From Arthrobacter sp. EpRS71 (lineage in GTDB: Bacteria; Actinomycetota; Actinomycetes; Actinomycetales; Micrococcaceae): 64,000 bases of DNA. Positions within the stretch are counted from its first letter, which is position 1; every line of letters starts with the position of its first letter. The notes under the pieces were generated by a model. That model saw only the letters and a program-made list of their open reading frames with translations. It was not told the DNA's origin and ran no database searches. The stretch covers positions 1,786,361 through 1,850,360 of the forward strand of contig NZ_LNUV01000006.1 in assembly GCF_001512285.1 (NCBI RefSeq). The letters are read 5' to 3'. Below are positions 48,831 to 56,410 of the stretch, one piece after another. The position numbers and the translations under genes are program-made.

Positions 48831-49530
48831 CGAGAAAGCCCTGTCCGGCTCAGACAGCGGGCCAACCGGCAGCGGGACGTCAACGATCGGCGGGACGGCT
48901 GCAGGGGAGACAGGCCACCTGCCCCCTCAGCTGCTGACAGGGCCGTGGCGCAAACTTGCCCGCGTGCTGACGGAAGTGTTCCAGCCACCCGTTGTTGTGC
49001 TGGTCCTTCTGCTGATCAGCCCTGCGACGGAACCCGGGTTCCCGGGAACCCTGTGGTTCGGGCTGCTCGCGGCGATGTTCGTCTGCGTACTCCCGCTGGC
49101 GTATGTCCTGGTGATGGTGAAGCTGGGCAGGATCACTGACCACCATGTCAGTGACCGCCGTCAGCGCCCTGCGCTGCTTTTAATGACGCTGGCGTCAGTG
49201 CTGGTTGGTTTGCTGGTGCTGCACTCGCTCAGTGGTCCTGTGGGTGTCACGGTGATGATCATCGCCCTCATAGGCGGGATCGGGGTACTGGCGGTTGTCA
49301 GCGCCTTCTGGAAAATGAGTGGGCATGCCTCGGCGCTTTCGGCTGCAGTGGTGATTGCCATTCTCATGTTCGGGCCGGCATGGCTCCCGCTGCTGCTTCT
49401 TGTGCCGGCTGTTGGCTGGTCCAGGCTGGTTCTGCGGGCCCACACCCTTGCCCAGGTCATTGCAGGCTCGTTGTTCGGAGGCGTTGTGATTGCCGGACTG
49501 TGGTGGCTGTTGCGGGAGTGGATGCTCTAA
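48823..49530 (+). CDS. PAP2-superfamily phosphatase (membrane)
   Basis: 235 aa from TTG 48823, overlapping the E2 stop by 8 nt (TTGACTGA); no nearer ATG exists before the first membrane helix. Five to six hydrophobic segments. The three PAP2 catalytic motifs are visible in reduced form: RRQRPALL (KxxxxxxRP), SGHAS (PSGH) and SRLVLRAHTLAQVIAG (SRxxxxxHxxxD, with Gln where Asp is usual). Members dephosphorylate lipid pyrophosphates such as undecaprenyl-PP. The Gln change may lower activity. The coupling to bkdC may be only positional. Confidence 0.75.
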   Translation: MTDEKALSGSDSGPTGSGTSTIGGTAAGETGHLPPQLLTGPWRKLARVLTEVFQPPVVVLVLLLISPATEPGFPGTLWFGLLAAMFVCVLPLAYVLVMVKLGRITDHHVSDRRQRPALLLMTLASVLVGLLVLHSLSGPVGVTVMIIALIGGIGVLAVVSAFWKMSGHASALSAAVVIAILMFGPAWLPLLLLVPAVGWSRLVLRAHTLAQVIAGSLFGGVVIAGLWWLLREWML

Positions 49531-49532
49531 CT

Positions 49533-49556
49533 GCCCTCCGATCAGGCCTGGAGGGC
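49533..49556. terminator. Hairpin between convergent genes
   Basis: GCCCTCC (49533-49539) pairs with GGAGGGC (49550-49556) over 10 nt, just past the PAP2 stop and ahead of the convergent gene ending at 49682. Confidence 0.5.
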
Positions 49557-49681
49557 CACGGCTCAGCCGCCTCGGCAGCGGGGCTGAACGGGGACCCTAC
49601 GCGGTTTGCTCGTGCCGGGGCTGGGTTATGCCTGCATAGCCCGGTGGACTTCGTTGGCCTGGTCCACGTACCTGCCAGGCG

Positions 49682-50020
49682 CTAGAACGCCGGGTAATTG
49701 ACCAGCAGCGCCTGAAGCTCCGTCGTCGACATGTGGTTTGCCATCTCAACGCTGATGCCCATGGCGACGGCGGCCACGGTAAGCATTGCCACGCACGCAA
49801 CGGACAGGAAGCGCCAGTCCTTACGGAAGACGCTGCCGATTGTTTCGGGCATCTCAAGGCTGGGGGAGATCATGTTCGGGGCGCTGTCCCAGGAGCCGTC
49901 GTCGAGCATGGCGATGATGCGATCGTTGCTCCGGTCATAGCGCATGGTGCTGATGTGATTGCCGTGGCGGGCAAGCAAAATGTCGTGACCCACGCGCTGG
50001 CGCGGCTGCAAAGTAAGCAA
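49682..50020 (-). CDS. Hypothetical single-pass membrane protein
   Basis: 112 aa from TTG 50020, about 10 nt after AGGGGATC. The N-terminal 65 residues look soluble and beta-like (HDILLARHGNHISTMRYDRSNDRIIAMLDDGSW). One membrane helix follows (RFLSVACVAMLTVAAVAMGISV), then a short outer segment ending ALLVNYPAF. No family is recognised. It lies between convergent PAP2 and the minus-strand aminotransferase/USP pair. Confidence 0.55.
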   Translation of the reverse strand: MLTLQPRQRVGHDILLARHGNHISTMRYDRSNDRIIAMLDDGSWDSAPNMISPSLEMPETIGSVFRKDWRFLSVACVAMLTVAAVAMGISVEMANHMSTTELQALLVNYPAF

Positions 50021-50124
50021 GAAAATGATCCCCTGAAGTCAGTTAGTGGAGGTGGCACGCGCCATTGGGGGCATCTCGATTTTATAACGATGACTTCGGG
50101 GATCCTGCCCAAAAGACGCCACAT

Positions 50125-50148
50125 GCCGGGTGAGACTCCCCACCCGGC
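50125..50148 (-). terminator. Hairpin after the universal stress protein gene
   Basis: GCCGGGTG (50125-50132) pairs exactly with CACCCGGC (50141-50148) over 8 nt, 18 nt past the stop on the minus strand. Confidence 0.5.
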
Positions 50149-50166
50149 GGCGTGATTCAGCTCGCT

Positions 50167-50595
50167 TTACGGCTGGTCGGTCTTGGCAATGTAGACGTCG
50201 CAAGGCGCAGTATGGGCAACTGTGTTGGCCACACTGCCCAGCACGCGGCCCAAGCCCTGCATGCGCCGGTTGCCCACCACAATGAGGCGGGCGTCCTGGA
50301 CTTCAGCTTCCTTGACCAGAGCTTCACCCGGCTTGCCGCGGGCGGCCGAGTAGGTCACCTCAAGGCGGTCGTCCGTGAGCTTCTCTGCCACGGCGCGGGC
50401 CACCGCTTCAGCTTCAGCGGCATCGGAGACGATCCACTTGTCGGTGCCGATCTCTACAACCTCTGTCCGGTTGCTGTCGAAGGCGCTCACCACGCGGAGG
50501 TTGGCGCCAAGTCCGATCGCCAACTGCTGGGCGGCCTTCGCTGCCCTCATCGCCGTCTCGCTGCCGTCTACTCCGACGATCACAACTCCGGTCAT
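50167..50595 (-). CDS. Universal stress protein (UspA family, ATP-binding type)
   Basis: 142 aa, one Usp domain: VVIVGVDGSETAMRAAKAAQQLA at the start and VVGNRRMQGLGRVLGSVANTVAHTAPCDVYI at the end. The latter is the G-2x-G-9x-G(S/T)-type ATP-binding loop, so it should bind nucleotide. Its ATG overlaps the stop of the upstream aminotransferase by 4 nt, so expression is tied to that enzyme. The role is probably general stress or metabolic signalling. Confidence 0.88.
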   Translation of the reverse strand: MTGVVIVGVDGSETAMRAAKAAQQLAIGLGANLRVVSAFDSNRTEVVEIGTDKWIVSDAAEAEAVARAVAEKLTDDRLEVTYSAARGKPGEALVKEAEVQDARLIVVGNRRMQGLGRVLGSVANTVAHTAPCDVYIAKTDQP

Positions 50596-51899
50596 TGTGG
50601 TGCTCCTTCATTGGTGGCTTCGATGGCTTCCGCCAGAACAGGGGCCAATCGGCGGACGCCTTCGGCTATCGTATCCGGCGGCACGGCGCTGAATGCGAGG
50701 CGGAGCTTGTTGGAAGGTCCGTCGGCCGGCGAGAAGGCTGCGCCGGGGATGAAGACCACCCCTGCGTCGATCGCCTTCCCGAGCAGTGGATACGTGTCCA
50801 CGCCCTCGGGAAGGGTGACCCATACGAAGAAGCCGCCATCCGGGCGTGTCCAAGTGAGTCCGGCAGGCATGAATTTGTCCAGCGCGGAAAGCAGTGCTTG
50901 GCAGCGTTCCGCATACAGGGCCCGGTAGGTGTCGATCTGACCTTGCCAGTCATAGTCACGGAGATATGCAGAGACGAGCATTTGATTCAGCGGCGGCGGG
51001 CAGAGGGTCACAGCCTCAGAGGCCAGGTAGAAGCGACGCTGCAAATGTGCGGGAACCAGGGCCCAGCCGATCCGGAGTCCGGGAGCGAAGATCTTGGAAA
51101 ACGATCCCAAGTAAATGACATCATCCGGGTTGGCGGCCCGCATGGGCGTGATCGGGTGGCCGTCGAAGCGGAGTAGTCCGTAGGGGTTGTCCTCGAGGAC
51201 AATGATATTCGCAGTGCGGCATATATCGACGATGCGCTGCCTGCGTTCTTCGGCAAGGGTGATGCCGGACGGGTTGTTGAAGTTGGGGATGGTGTAGAGG
51301 AACTTGATGTTCTTGCCCTCGGACTGGAGTGCCGCAATCCTGGACTCGAGCAGCTCCGGTACCAGGCCGTCGTCGTCCATGTCAATCGGTTCCACTTGGA
51401 CCTGGTAGGCCTCGAACGTGTTCAGGGCGCCCACGTAGGTGGGGTTCTCCACCAGGACAACGTCACCTGGGTTGCAGAAGACCTTGGTGGCAACATCCTG
51501 AGCCGACTGTGATCCCGCGGTAATAACAACATTTTCGGGGAGGGCATCATGGATTCCTTCGGCGGCCATGATCGCGCAGATCTGGGTCCGGAGTTCCTCC
51601 GTGCCCTGCCCGCCGCCGTATTGCAGGGCGGTCATGCCCTCCTCTGCGATGATGCGGGCGGCGGTCTGTCCGAGTTTTTCCAGTGGCAGTGACTGCAGGT
51701 AGGGGTTGCCGCCGGCGAGGGAGACAAGGCCTGGCTGCATGGAGATGTCGAAGACATCCCGGACAGCGGACTGTTTGATGTTGGCGGCCCGCGCGGAGAG
51801 CAGTTCCTCGTGCGGGTGAGCGGCCGTGGCGGCCCGCTCAATGGCGTCGATGGCTTCAGCGGGCAGCGTTGCGCCGGCATCCAATGTTTCGTGGGTCAC
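50592..51899 (-). CDS. PLP-dependent aminotransferase (2-aminoadipate / MocR-type domain without HTH)
   Basis: 435 aa from GTG 51899, 12 nt after GAGGAG; a longer in-frame reading to 51959 lacks a ribosome site. Fold type I pattern: ISMQPGLVSLAGGNPYLQSLPLEKLGQTAARII, ALQYGGGQGTEELRTQI, ITAGSQSAQDVATKVFCNPGDVVLVENPTYVGAL, IPNFNNPSGITL, LEDNPYGLLRF, Schiff-base Lys269 in GSFSKIFAPGLRIGW, and LRLAFS. Relatives act on aromatic amino acids, 2-aminoadipate or valine. It is divergent from the ICL/PEP-mutase gene and coupled to usp downstream. Confidence 0.87.
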   Translation of the reverse strand: MTHETLDAGATLPAEAIDAIERAATAAHPHEELLSARAANIKQSAVRDVFDISMQPGLVSLAGGNPYLQSLPLEKLGQTAARIIAEEGMTALQYGGGQGTEELRTQICAIMAAEGIHDALPENVVITAGSQSAQDVATKVFCNPGDVVLVENPTYVGALNTFEAYQVQVEPIDMDDDGLVPELLESRIAALQSEGKNIKFLYTIPNFNNPSGITLAEERRQRIVDICRTANIIVLEDNPYGLLRFDGHPITPMRAANPDDVIYLGSFSKIFAPGLRIGWALVPAHLQRRFYLASEAVTLCPPPLNQMLVSAYLRDYDWQGQIDTYRALYAERCQALLSALDKFMPAGLTWTRPDGGFFVWVTLPEGVDTYPLLGKAIDAGVVFIPGAAFSPADGPSNKLRLAFSAVPPDTIAEGVRRLAPVLAEAIEATNEGAPQ

Positions 51900-52008
51900 A
51901 GTGACAGGATACTCCTCGATGTTGCTAAAGAGGCAACAGTTGTTTTCGAATCGGTTCATTTCCGGGTCTATCCTTTACGCCGGGATCGGGAAGGGCTGGA
52001 ATGTAGCT

Positions 52009-52857
52009 ATGACAGCGCACCGGGGATCCGTGACCAAGGCCGAACACTTCCATCAACTCCACGACGCCGGGCCCACCCCCTTGGTTCTGGTGAACGTGTG
52101 GGACGCAGCCTCCGCCCGGGTTGTGGAGGAGGCAGGTGCCACGGCCATCGCCACCTCAAGCTCGGCCGTTTCCTGGAGCTTGGGATTCAGGGATGGCGAC
52201 CACGTGCCATGGGGCTTGGCGATGGCTGCACTGGGTCGCATCGCAGGGGCCACCCGGCTGCCGGTGACGGCTGACATCGAGACCGGTTACGGGCGCACTG
52301 ACGAGGAACTGCGTGCGACGGTCCATGCGGTCCTGGACGAGGGAGCTGTGGGAATCAACATTGAGGACTCCGGAACGGAGCCGCTCACGGAGCTGAGGGA
52401 ACAGTCGCGACGAATCGCCTTGATCCGCGCCGCTGCCGATGAGCGCGGCATACCGCTGTTCATCAACGCCCGCACTGACACCTACTTGTCCGGTCAGTTT
52501 CCGGAGACCTCGTTTGATGAGACCTTGCGGCGCGCCGAGGCTTACCTCACGGCAGGCGCGGACGGAGTCTTTGTGCCCGGCGTTGTGGACCTGCATGTCC
52601 TGCACGAGCTGTCCAAGAGGATTCCCGCCCCGCTCAACGCCTTGGCGGGGGTCGGCGCGCCCTCGCCCCTGGAACTGCACGACGCCGGTGTGCGACGCGT
52701 CAGCATCGGCGGCAATACGGCCAAAGCAGCCTATGCAAAGGTGGCCCGCGTGGCGAAGGAAATCCTCGGTGACGGCAATTGGGCCGGGCTCGCAGGCACT
52801 CGCAGCCACGATGAGATGGATTCGTTGTTCGCGCCGGGACCTAAATACAGCCTGTGA
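52009..52857 (+). CDS. Isocitrate lyase/PEP mutase superfamily enzyme
   Basis: 282 aa from ATG 52009. Superfamily motifs: PTPLVLVNVWDAASARVVEEAGATAIATSSSAVSWSLGFRDGD, LPVTADIETGYGRTDEEL (metal-binding Asp and Glu), AVGINIEDSG, FINARTDTYL and DGVFVPGVVDLHVLHELS, then APLNALAGVGAPSPLELHDAGVRRVSIGG. The usual KKCGH catalytic loop of lyases is absent, so it is more like oxaloacetase/phosphonate or carboxyPEP-type members. The reaction is unknown; a C-C or P-C bond-forming or cleaving step on a 2-oxo acid is expected. Confidence 0.85.
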   Translation: MTAHRGSVTKAEHFHQLHDAGPTPLVLVNVWDAASARVVEEAGATAIATSSSAVSWSLGFRDGDHVPWGLAMAALGRIAGATRLPVTADIETGYGRTDEELRATVHAVLDEGAVGINIEDSGTEPLTELREQSRRIALIRAAADERGIPLFINARTDTYLSGQFPETSFDETLRRAEAYLTAGADGVFVPGVVDLHVLHELSKRIPAPLNALAGVGAPSPLELHDAGVRRVSIGGNTAKAAYAKVARVAKEILGDGNWAGLAGTRSHDEMDSLFAPGPKYSL

Positions 52858-52879
52858 CCTGGCGCTGTCCGCGAGCGGG

Positions 52880-52910
52880 TTGACGCACGACGGCGGCGCC
52901 CGGCTTTAAT
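52880..52910 (+). promoter_or_regulatory. Probable promoter of the 52959 gene pair
   Basis: TTGACG (52880-52885) and TTTAAT (52905-52910) are spaced 19 bp, slightly long, about 49 nt before the start at 52959. Confidence 0.45.
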
Positions 52911-52958
52911 GTCGGACCTCGCCCATAGCGTGGGTCACGGAAGACGAGGGGAGAATCC

Positions 52959-54047
52959 ATGGCACGGCGCAGTGTGCAGTTCTGGCGGATCGAGCAGTTG
53001 AATGGTGACGGGCTCAACCGCCCATTTCCAGCGCGCCGTGTGGCCGAGGTGCTGAAGAAGGCCCAGGACGCCGGGACGGACAGGCACTTCACCAGTGCTG
53101 ACGGTACGGTATTGCTCGCTCAGGCCGTGGCGTCATCGCCGCATCCCGTGCTGCTTTTGGACCGGGTGCGGGATACCAACCTGCCAAGCGTCGGAGACGC
53201 CCTTGGCCGGCGCAAGCCCCTTCCGTTGGCGCCCGGTGACCACCTGTTGGAGACAAGCTACTTTGCCTTTCTGAAGCGCAATGTCATCGCGGTGCTGACC
53301 AGTGGCAACGGACCCCGGGCGTCCAGGATGGGCGAGTACCTTGAGGGAATGTTGGGGCTCGAGCCAGTCTTGGTGCCGGTTGTCCGCGAGGATGTCGAGG
53401 AAATCCTGACACGCCTGGAGGTGAGCCGGTTCGAGTTCGCCCTTCCTGCCGAACGACTGTCCGGGAAGCTCATGGAGGGCGAATGGGCTGACGTCCTGGA
53501 CAGCGCCTCACGCCTCATGAGTGAGGGTACGTTCCGGATCTCCTTGAGCGTGGGCAGATCCGGCAAAGCCGAGGACAAACAGCGGATTCGGGACCGTATT
53601 CAACAGTTGATCGATCTTTTCCGCAGAGCCGGATCCGTGGAACATTTCGACTACGTGGTGGCTGAAGGTAAGGACTCCCTGACGGGCGACCGTGAAGTGG
53701 TGGACCTTCTCAAGGAGCGGTTCATCTCGCACATTGACGTGGACCCGGACGTCTTCAACGACCCCCAAAAATCCACTGCTGAAGCAGTGTCCATCCTCAA
53801 CAAGCAGGCCCGGGACAACGAGGCCTTTTTCGCCAGGACCCTGCCGGACGTCAAGGGCTCGGCGGATTCGGCCCTGGTTCCGGACATGGTTGCCGGGGGA
53901 ATGGCCGCTGTTCGGGCGGCTCTCGCGGCCCCGGAGGGACCTGAAGCGGCCGATCAGGTGAGAAAGGCAGGCAAAGCAGCCGATAAAGCCAATCAATCAG
54001 CCGGGGAGAACCAAGGCGGTGCAGGTCATGAGCTTGTACGAGGTTGA
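52959..54047 (+). CDS. Unrecognised soluble protein (DUF6731-like in outline), paired with a 4-TM protein
   Basis: 362 aa. It begins MARRSVQFWRIEQLNGDG; residues 100-145 form mixed strands and helices (SYFAFLKRNVIAVLTSGNGPRASRMGEYLEGM), then VRFEFALP-like and GTFRISLSVGRSG segments, helix IRDRIQQLIDLFRRAG, and a charged C-terminal part that ends in Ala/Gly-rich text. No catalytic motif is certain. It overlaps the next gene, a 4-TM protein, by 20 nt. The pattern of a cytosolic sensor-like protein coupled to a small membrane protein recalls two-gene phage-defence modules such as Kiwa in layout, not in sequence. Confidence 0.7.
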   Translation: MARRSVQFWRIEQLNGDGLNRPFPARRVAEVLKKAQDAGTDRHFTSADGTVLLAQAVASSPHPVLLLDRVRDTNLPSVGDALGRRKPLPLAPGDHLLETSYFAFLKRNVIAVLTSGNGPRASRMGEYLEGMLGLEPVLVPVVREDVEEILTRLEVSRFEFALPAERLSGKLMEGEWADVLDSASRLMSEGTFRISLSVGRSGKAEDKQRIRDRIQQLIDLFRRAGSVEHFDYVVAEGKDSLTGDREVVDLLKERFISHIDVDPDVFNDPQKSTAEAVSILNKQARDNEAFFARTLPDVKGSADSALVPDMVAGGMAAVRAALAAPEGPEAADQVRKAGKAADKANQSAGENQGGAGHELVRG

Positions 54048-54567
54048 CATCCAGCGGACCGGCCGCCGCAGGACCCTGTGGCGATGGTTTCTGTTGCATC
54101 CCAGCGCCGACTTCGGGTGGGCTGCGCTTGCCGTGCTGATCTGGCTGGGAGTCGCGCTGCTGGCACGTCAACCGCTGATGCTGGAGGCCGTGGATCCGGG
54201 GGCTCGGCGAACCTTGTTCCAGACGCTGGCCACCCTTGCCGGGGCCACCGCAGGGCTGACCCTCACCAGTGTGTCCATGCTGATCAATGTGCTGGGTAAG
54301 AAAGCCGCACCCGGTCAGCGGGAACTTCCTTTGGAGAAGCTGTCCGCGGCACACAGGCGCCAGATCGGCGAGGTGTTCCTGTTTGCCATCCCGGGGCTGG
54401 GCTTGTTGGTGGTCGCTGCCTTGGTGACGGTGGTTCTGGAAGGAGACTCCGGCTCGGGCCTGTGGATCCCTCAAGTGTTGGTCTTCGTGCTGGCCTTCGC
54501 TTCCGTTTTGGCCTTGTTGCGGGTGGCGTGGGCTCTCCGAAGGGTGTTGGCGATCGCCACGGCGTGA
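54028..54567 (+). CDS. 4-TM membrane protein coupled to the 52959 gene
   Basis: 179 aa from ATG 54028 (MSLYEVDI), inside the end of the previous gene (20-nt overlap). Four helices: FGWAALAVLIWLGVALLA, LFQTLATLAGATAGLTLTSVSMLINVLG, EVFLFAIPGLGLLVVAALVTVV and PQVLVFVLAFASVLALLRVAWAL. A basic stretch precedes helix 1. The layout is that of small pore-type effectors or membrane scaffolds. A perfect 11-bp terminator follows. No family is recognised. Confidence 0.7.
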   Translation: MSLYEVDIQRTGRRRTLWRWFLLHPSADFGWAALAVLIWLGVALLARQPLMLEAVDPGARRTLFQTLATLAGATAGLTLTSVSMLINVLGKKAAPGQRELPLEKLSAAHRRQIGEVFLFAIPGLGLLVVAALVTVVLEGDSGSGLWIPQVLVFVLAFASVLALLRVAWALRRVLAIATA

Positions 54568-54606
54568 GGCTCCAAGCCCCGCCAGTCTGCTATTCCGTTG
54601 CCAGCT

Positions 54607-54640
54607 CGCTGTTCCGTTGCCGGGCGACCACGGAACAGCG
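54607..54640 (+). terminator. Perfect 11-bp hairpin terminator
   Basis: CGCTGTTCCGT (54607-54617) pairs with ACGGAACAGCG (54630-54640) over 12 nt and is followed by GCTTTA. It ends the two-gene unit. Confidence 0.7.
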
Positions 54641-54675
54641 GCTTTACGACGGGTTTGCGGGGCCACCGCCCGCCA

Positions 54676-55506
54676 TCAACGCAAGCTCAGAGCCTCGGTC
54701 AATGTCTGGCCGTTTACGTAGATCTCGGCACGCGACGCGCCACTGGCCTGCACGATGGTCTGCGTCAGTTGCGCCTGGATCCGCGGGATGTCGCACACGC
54801 CCCCGGGCCGCAGTGATCCGCTGAGGTTCACCACCACTGTTGCCCCGCTCATGTAGCCGGAGAGATAGCGCAGCGACGAATCGGCCAGTGCGTCATAGAG
54901 GGCTGCATCGCTGTCCACCGGCATCCCGGCGCCCAGCAGCCGGCCGAGCGCCACGGACAACGGATCGCCGGGGACGGCAACTCCCCTGACCGGTACCAGG
55001 CTGTCGTTGCAGCCGAAGCGCACGCCGCGCGCGCCGCCGTCGTCGATTGCCACGTAGTAGACCGCTGGTCCGGTGTTCGCCACATCCACGGGGATGAGGG
55101 TGGGGGTGGCTGTTGGTTCAGGGGCGCTGGTGCCCGGGCGGGGTGAAGGCTCGACGGCGGTGGCCGGCTGGGTCGGTGACGCCTGAGACGGAGCGTTCGA
55201 AGGCGCGTTACTTGGTGCTGAGGGCGAGGGCGAGGGCGAGGGCGAGGGCGGCGCGGCGGGCACGGCAACGGAGGGAAGGCCAATGTTTGAAGCGGGAGGA
55301 GTCGAAGGAGCAGGGGTCGCGGTAGTCGTGGGCGCGGCGCTGGGTGATGGTGCCCCGGTGTCCACGGAAACCGTCGGCAGGGGAGTCGCGCTGTCCGGAC
55401 CTGCTGTTCCGGAAGGGGCGGTTGTGCAGCCTGCCACCCACAGACCGAAGACGAGGCAGGCAGCGGCGATCGTCGTCGTACTTTTTGGTCCCGGTCCGGC
55501 ATGCAT
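54676..55506 (-). CDS. GerMN-domain lipoprotein
   Basis: 276 aa from ATG 55506, after AGGAGC; an upstream in-frame start at 55569 lacks one. A signal with lipobox VAGC (LWVAGCTT) predicts lipid anchoring on the outer face. About 120 residues of Ser/Pro/Thr/Ala linker follow, including a SPSPSPSPS run. The C-terminal 130 residues form a GerMN (spore-germination type) domain: AVYYVAIDDGGARGVRFGCNDSLVPVRG, LLGAGMPV and GATVVVNLSGSLRPGGVCDIPRIQAQLTQTIVQASGASRAEIYVNG. Such domains occur in non-spore-forming actinobacteria as envelope proteins. Confidence 0.85.
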   Translation of the reverse strand: MHAGPGPKSTTTIAAACLVFGLWVAGCTTAPSGTAGPDSATPLPTVSVDTGAPSPSAAPTTTATPAPSTPPASNIGLPSVAVPAAPPSPSPSPSPSAPSNAPSNAPSQASPTQPATAVEPSPRPGTSAPEPTATPTLIPVDVANTGPAVYYVAIDDGGARGVRFGCNDSLVPVRGVAVPGDPLSVALGRLLGAGMPVDSDAALYDALADSSLRYLSGYMSGATVVVNLSGSLRPGGVCDIPRIQAQLTQTIVQASGASRAEIYVNGQTLTEALSLR

Positions 55507-55666
55507 GACAGCCCCGCGCTCCTGTCCGTCCACCTGTACTTCCAACGGTAGGACGGGACGGCCGAACACAACATGCCGTTACGGTGACGGTTCGGACAAG
55601 AGTTGATCACGCCCGGCCACGCCACCAATAGAGCCGCGCCTGCCAAGAAAGACATCGGGCACGCGA

Positions 55667-55701
55667 ATGCCCCCGCCCCGCGGAACGCGGAACGGGGGCA
55701 T
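55667..55701 (-). terminator. Hairpin terminator of the FMN reductase gene
   Basis: ATGCCCCCG (55667-55675) pairs exactly with CGGGGGCAT (55693-55701) over 17 nt, just past the stop at 55717 on the minus strand. Confidence 0.6.
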
Positions 55702-55716
55702 CAAAAGCGGGAAAGC

Positions 55717-56286
55717 TTAGGCTGCGGCTTCTTCGTCATCCTGAACGGCAGTCAGCGGCTCGAAGATGCCCTTGATCTGCTCAACAACCTCGGCGTCGTC
55801 TTTCGGGTGCAGTTCAGCGAAGCGGATCATGGAACCCGGGACGGCCAGCTTGACGTCTTCGAGGACCTTGGCGCCGGCAATACCGGCGGCCTTACGGGCC
55901 TCATCCTGGGCCCACACGCCACCGAACTGGCCAAAAGCGGTTCCGACGACGGCGGTCGGCTTGCCGGAGAGGGCGCCGGCGCCGAACGGGCGGGACAGCC
56001 AGTCAATGGCGTTCTTCAAGGATGCGGGCATGGTGCCGTTGTGCTCGGGGGTGACGAGCAGGATGGTGTCGGCGTCGGCTGCTGCAGCGCGGAGGGCGGC
56101 GGCTTCGGCGGGGACCTGGCCTTCGACGTCGATGTCTTCGTTGTAGAAGGGGATGGTGCCCAGCGAGCCGTGGATCTGCACGTCAACGTTCTCCGGTGCG
56201 TTCAGCTGGATGGCTTCGGCGAGCTTCCTGTTGTGGGAATCGGCGCGCAGGCTGCCGACGAGGGTAAGAACTGTGCTCTTGGACAT
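55717..56286 (-). CDS. NADPH-dependent FMN reductase (NAD(P)H:quinone/azo type)
   Basis: 189 aa. Flavodoxin-like fold: TLVGSLRADSHNRKLAEAI (FMN phosphate loop), FYNEDIDVEG, TILLVTPEHNGTMPASLKNAIDWLSRP (flavin-contact TPEYN-type motif with His), and AVVGTAFGQFGG. It uses NADPH to reduce FMN, quinones, azo dyes or chromate. It is divergent from a TetR gene with an operator between them, so it is probably induced by quinones or electrophiles. Confidence 0.88.
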   Translation of the reverse strand: MSKSTVLTLVGSLRADSHNRKLAEAIQLNAPENVDVQIHGSLGTIPFYNEDIDVEGQVPAEAAALRAAAADADTILLVTPEHNGTMPASLKNAIDWLSRPFGAGALSGKPTAVVGTAFGQFGGVWAQDEARKAAGIAGAKVLEDVKLAVPGSMIRFAELHPKDDAEVVEQIKGIFEPLTAVQDDEEAAA

Positions 56287-56360
56287 GCTGTCTCCTTGTG
56301 TCTGGCCGGGTGCCTTGCGGATCCGGCCTGCGTTGTGTGGGCTTTGTGGCCTTCATCGAT

Positions 56361-56404
56361 ACTAAACGGACTATGGTCCGCTTTCTATTCCCGGGGTCTA
56401 GAAT
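56361..56404. promoter_or_regulatory. TetR operator and possible leaderless promoter
   Basis: CGGAC (56367-56371) and GTCCG (56376-56380) around TATG, with A/T-rich flanks, form a TetR-type palindrome between the divergent genes. TAGAAT (56399-56404) looks like a -10 box, ending only 6 nt before the GTG at 56411. Confidence 0.6.
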
Positions 56405-56410
56405 ATTTCT

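Noticed and set aside
55221..55248. GAGGGC tandem repeats resembling a short-repeat array
   Set aside because: They encode the SPSPSPSPS linker of the GerMN lipoprotein; not a CRISPR array.
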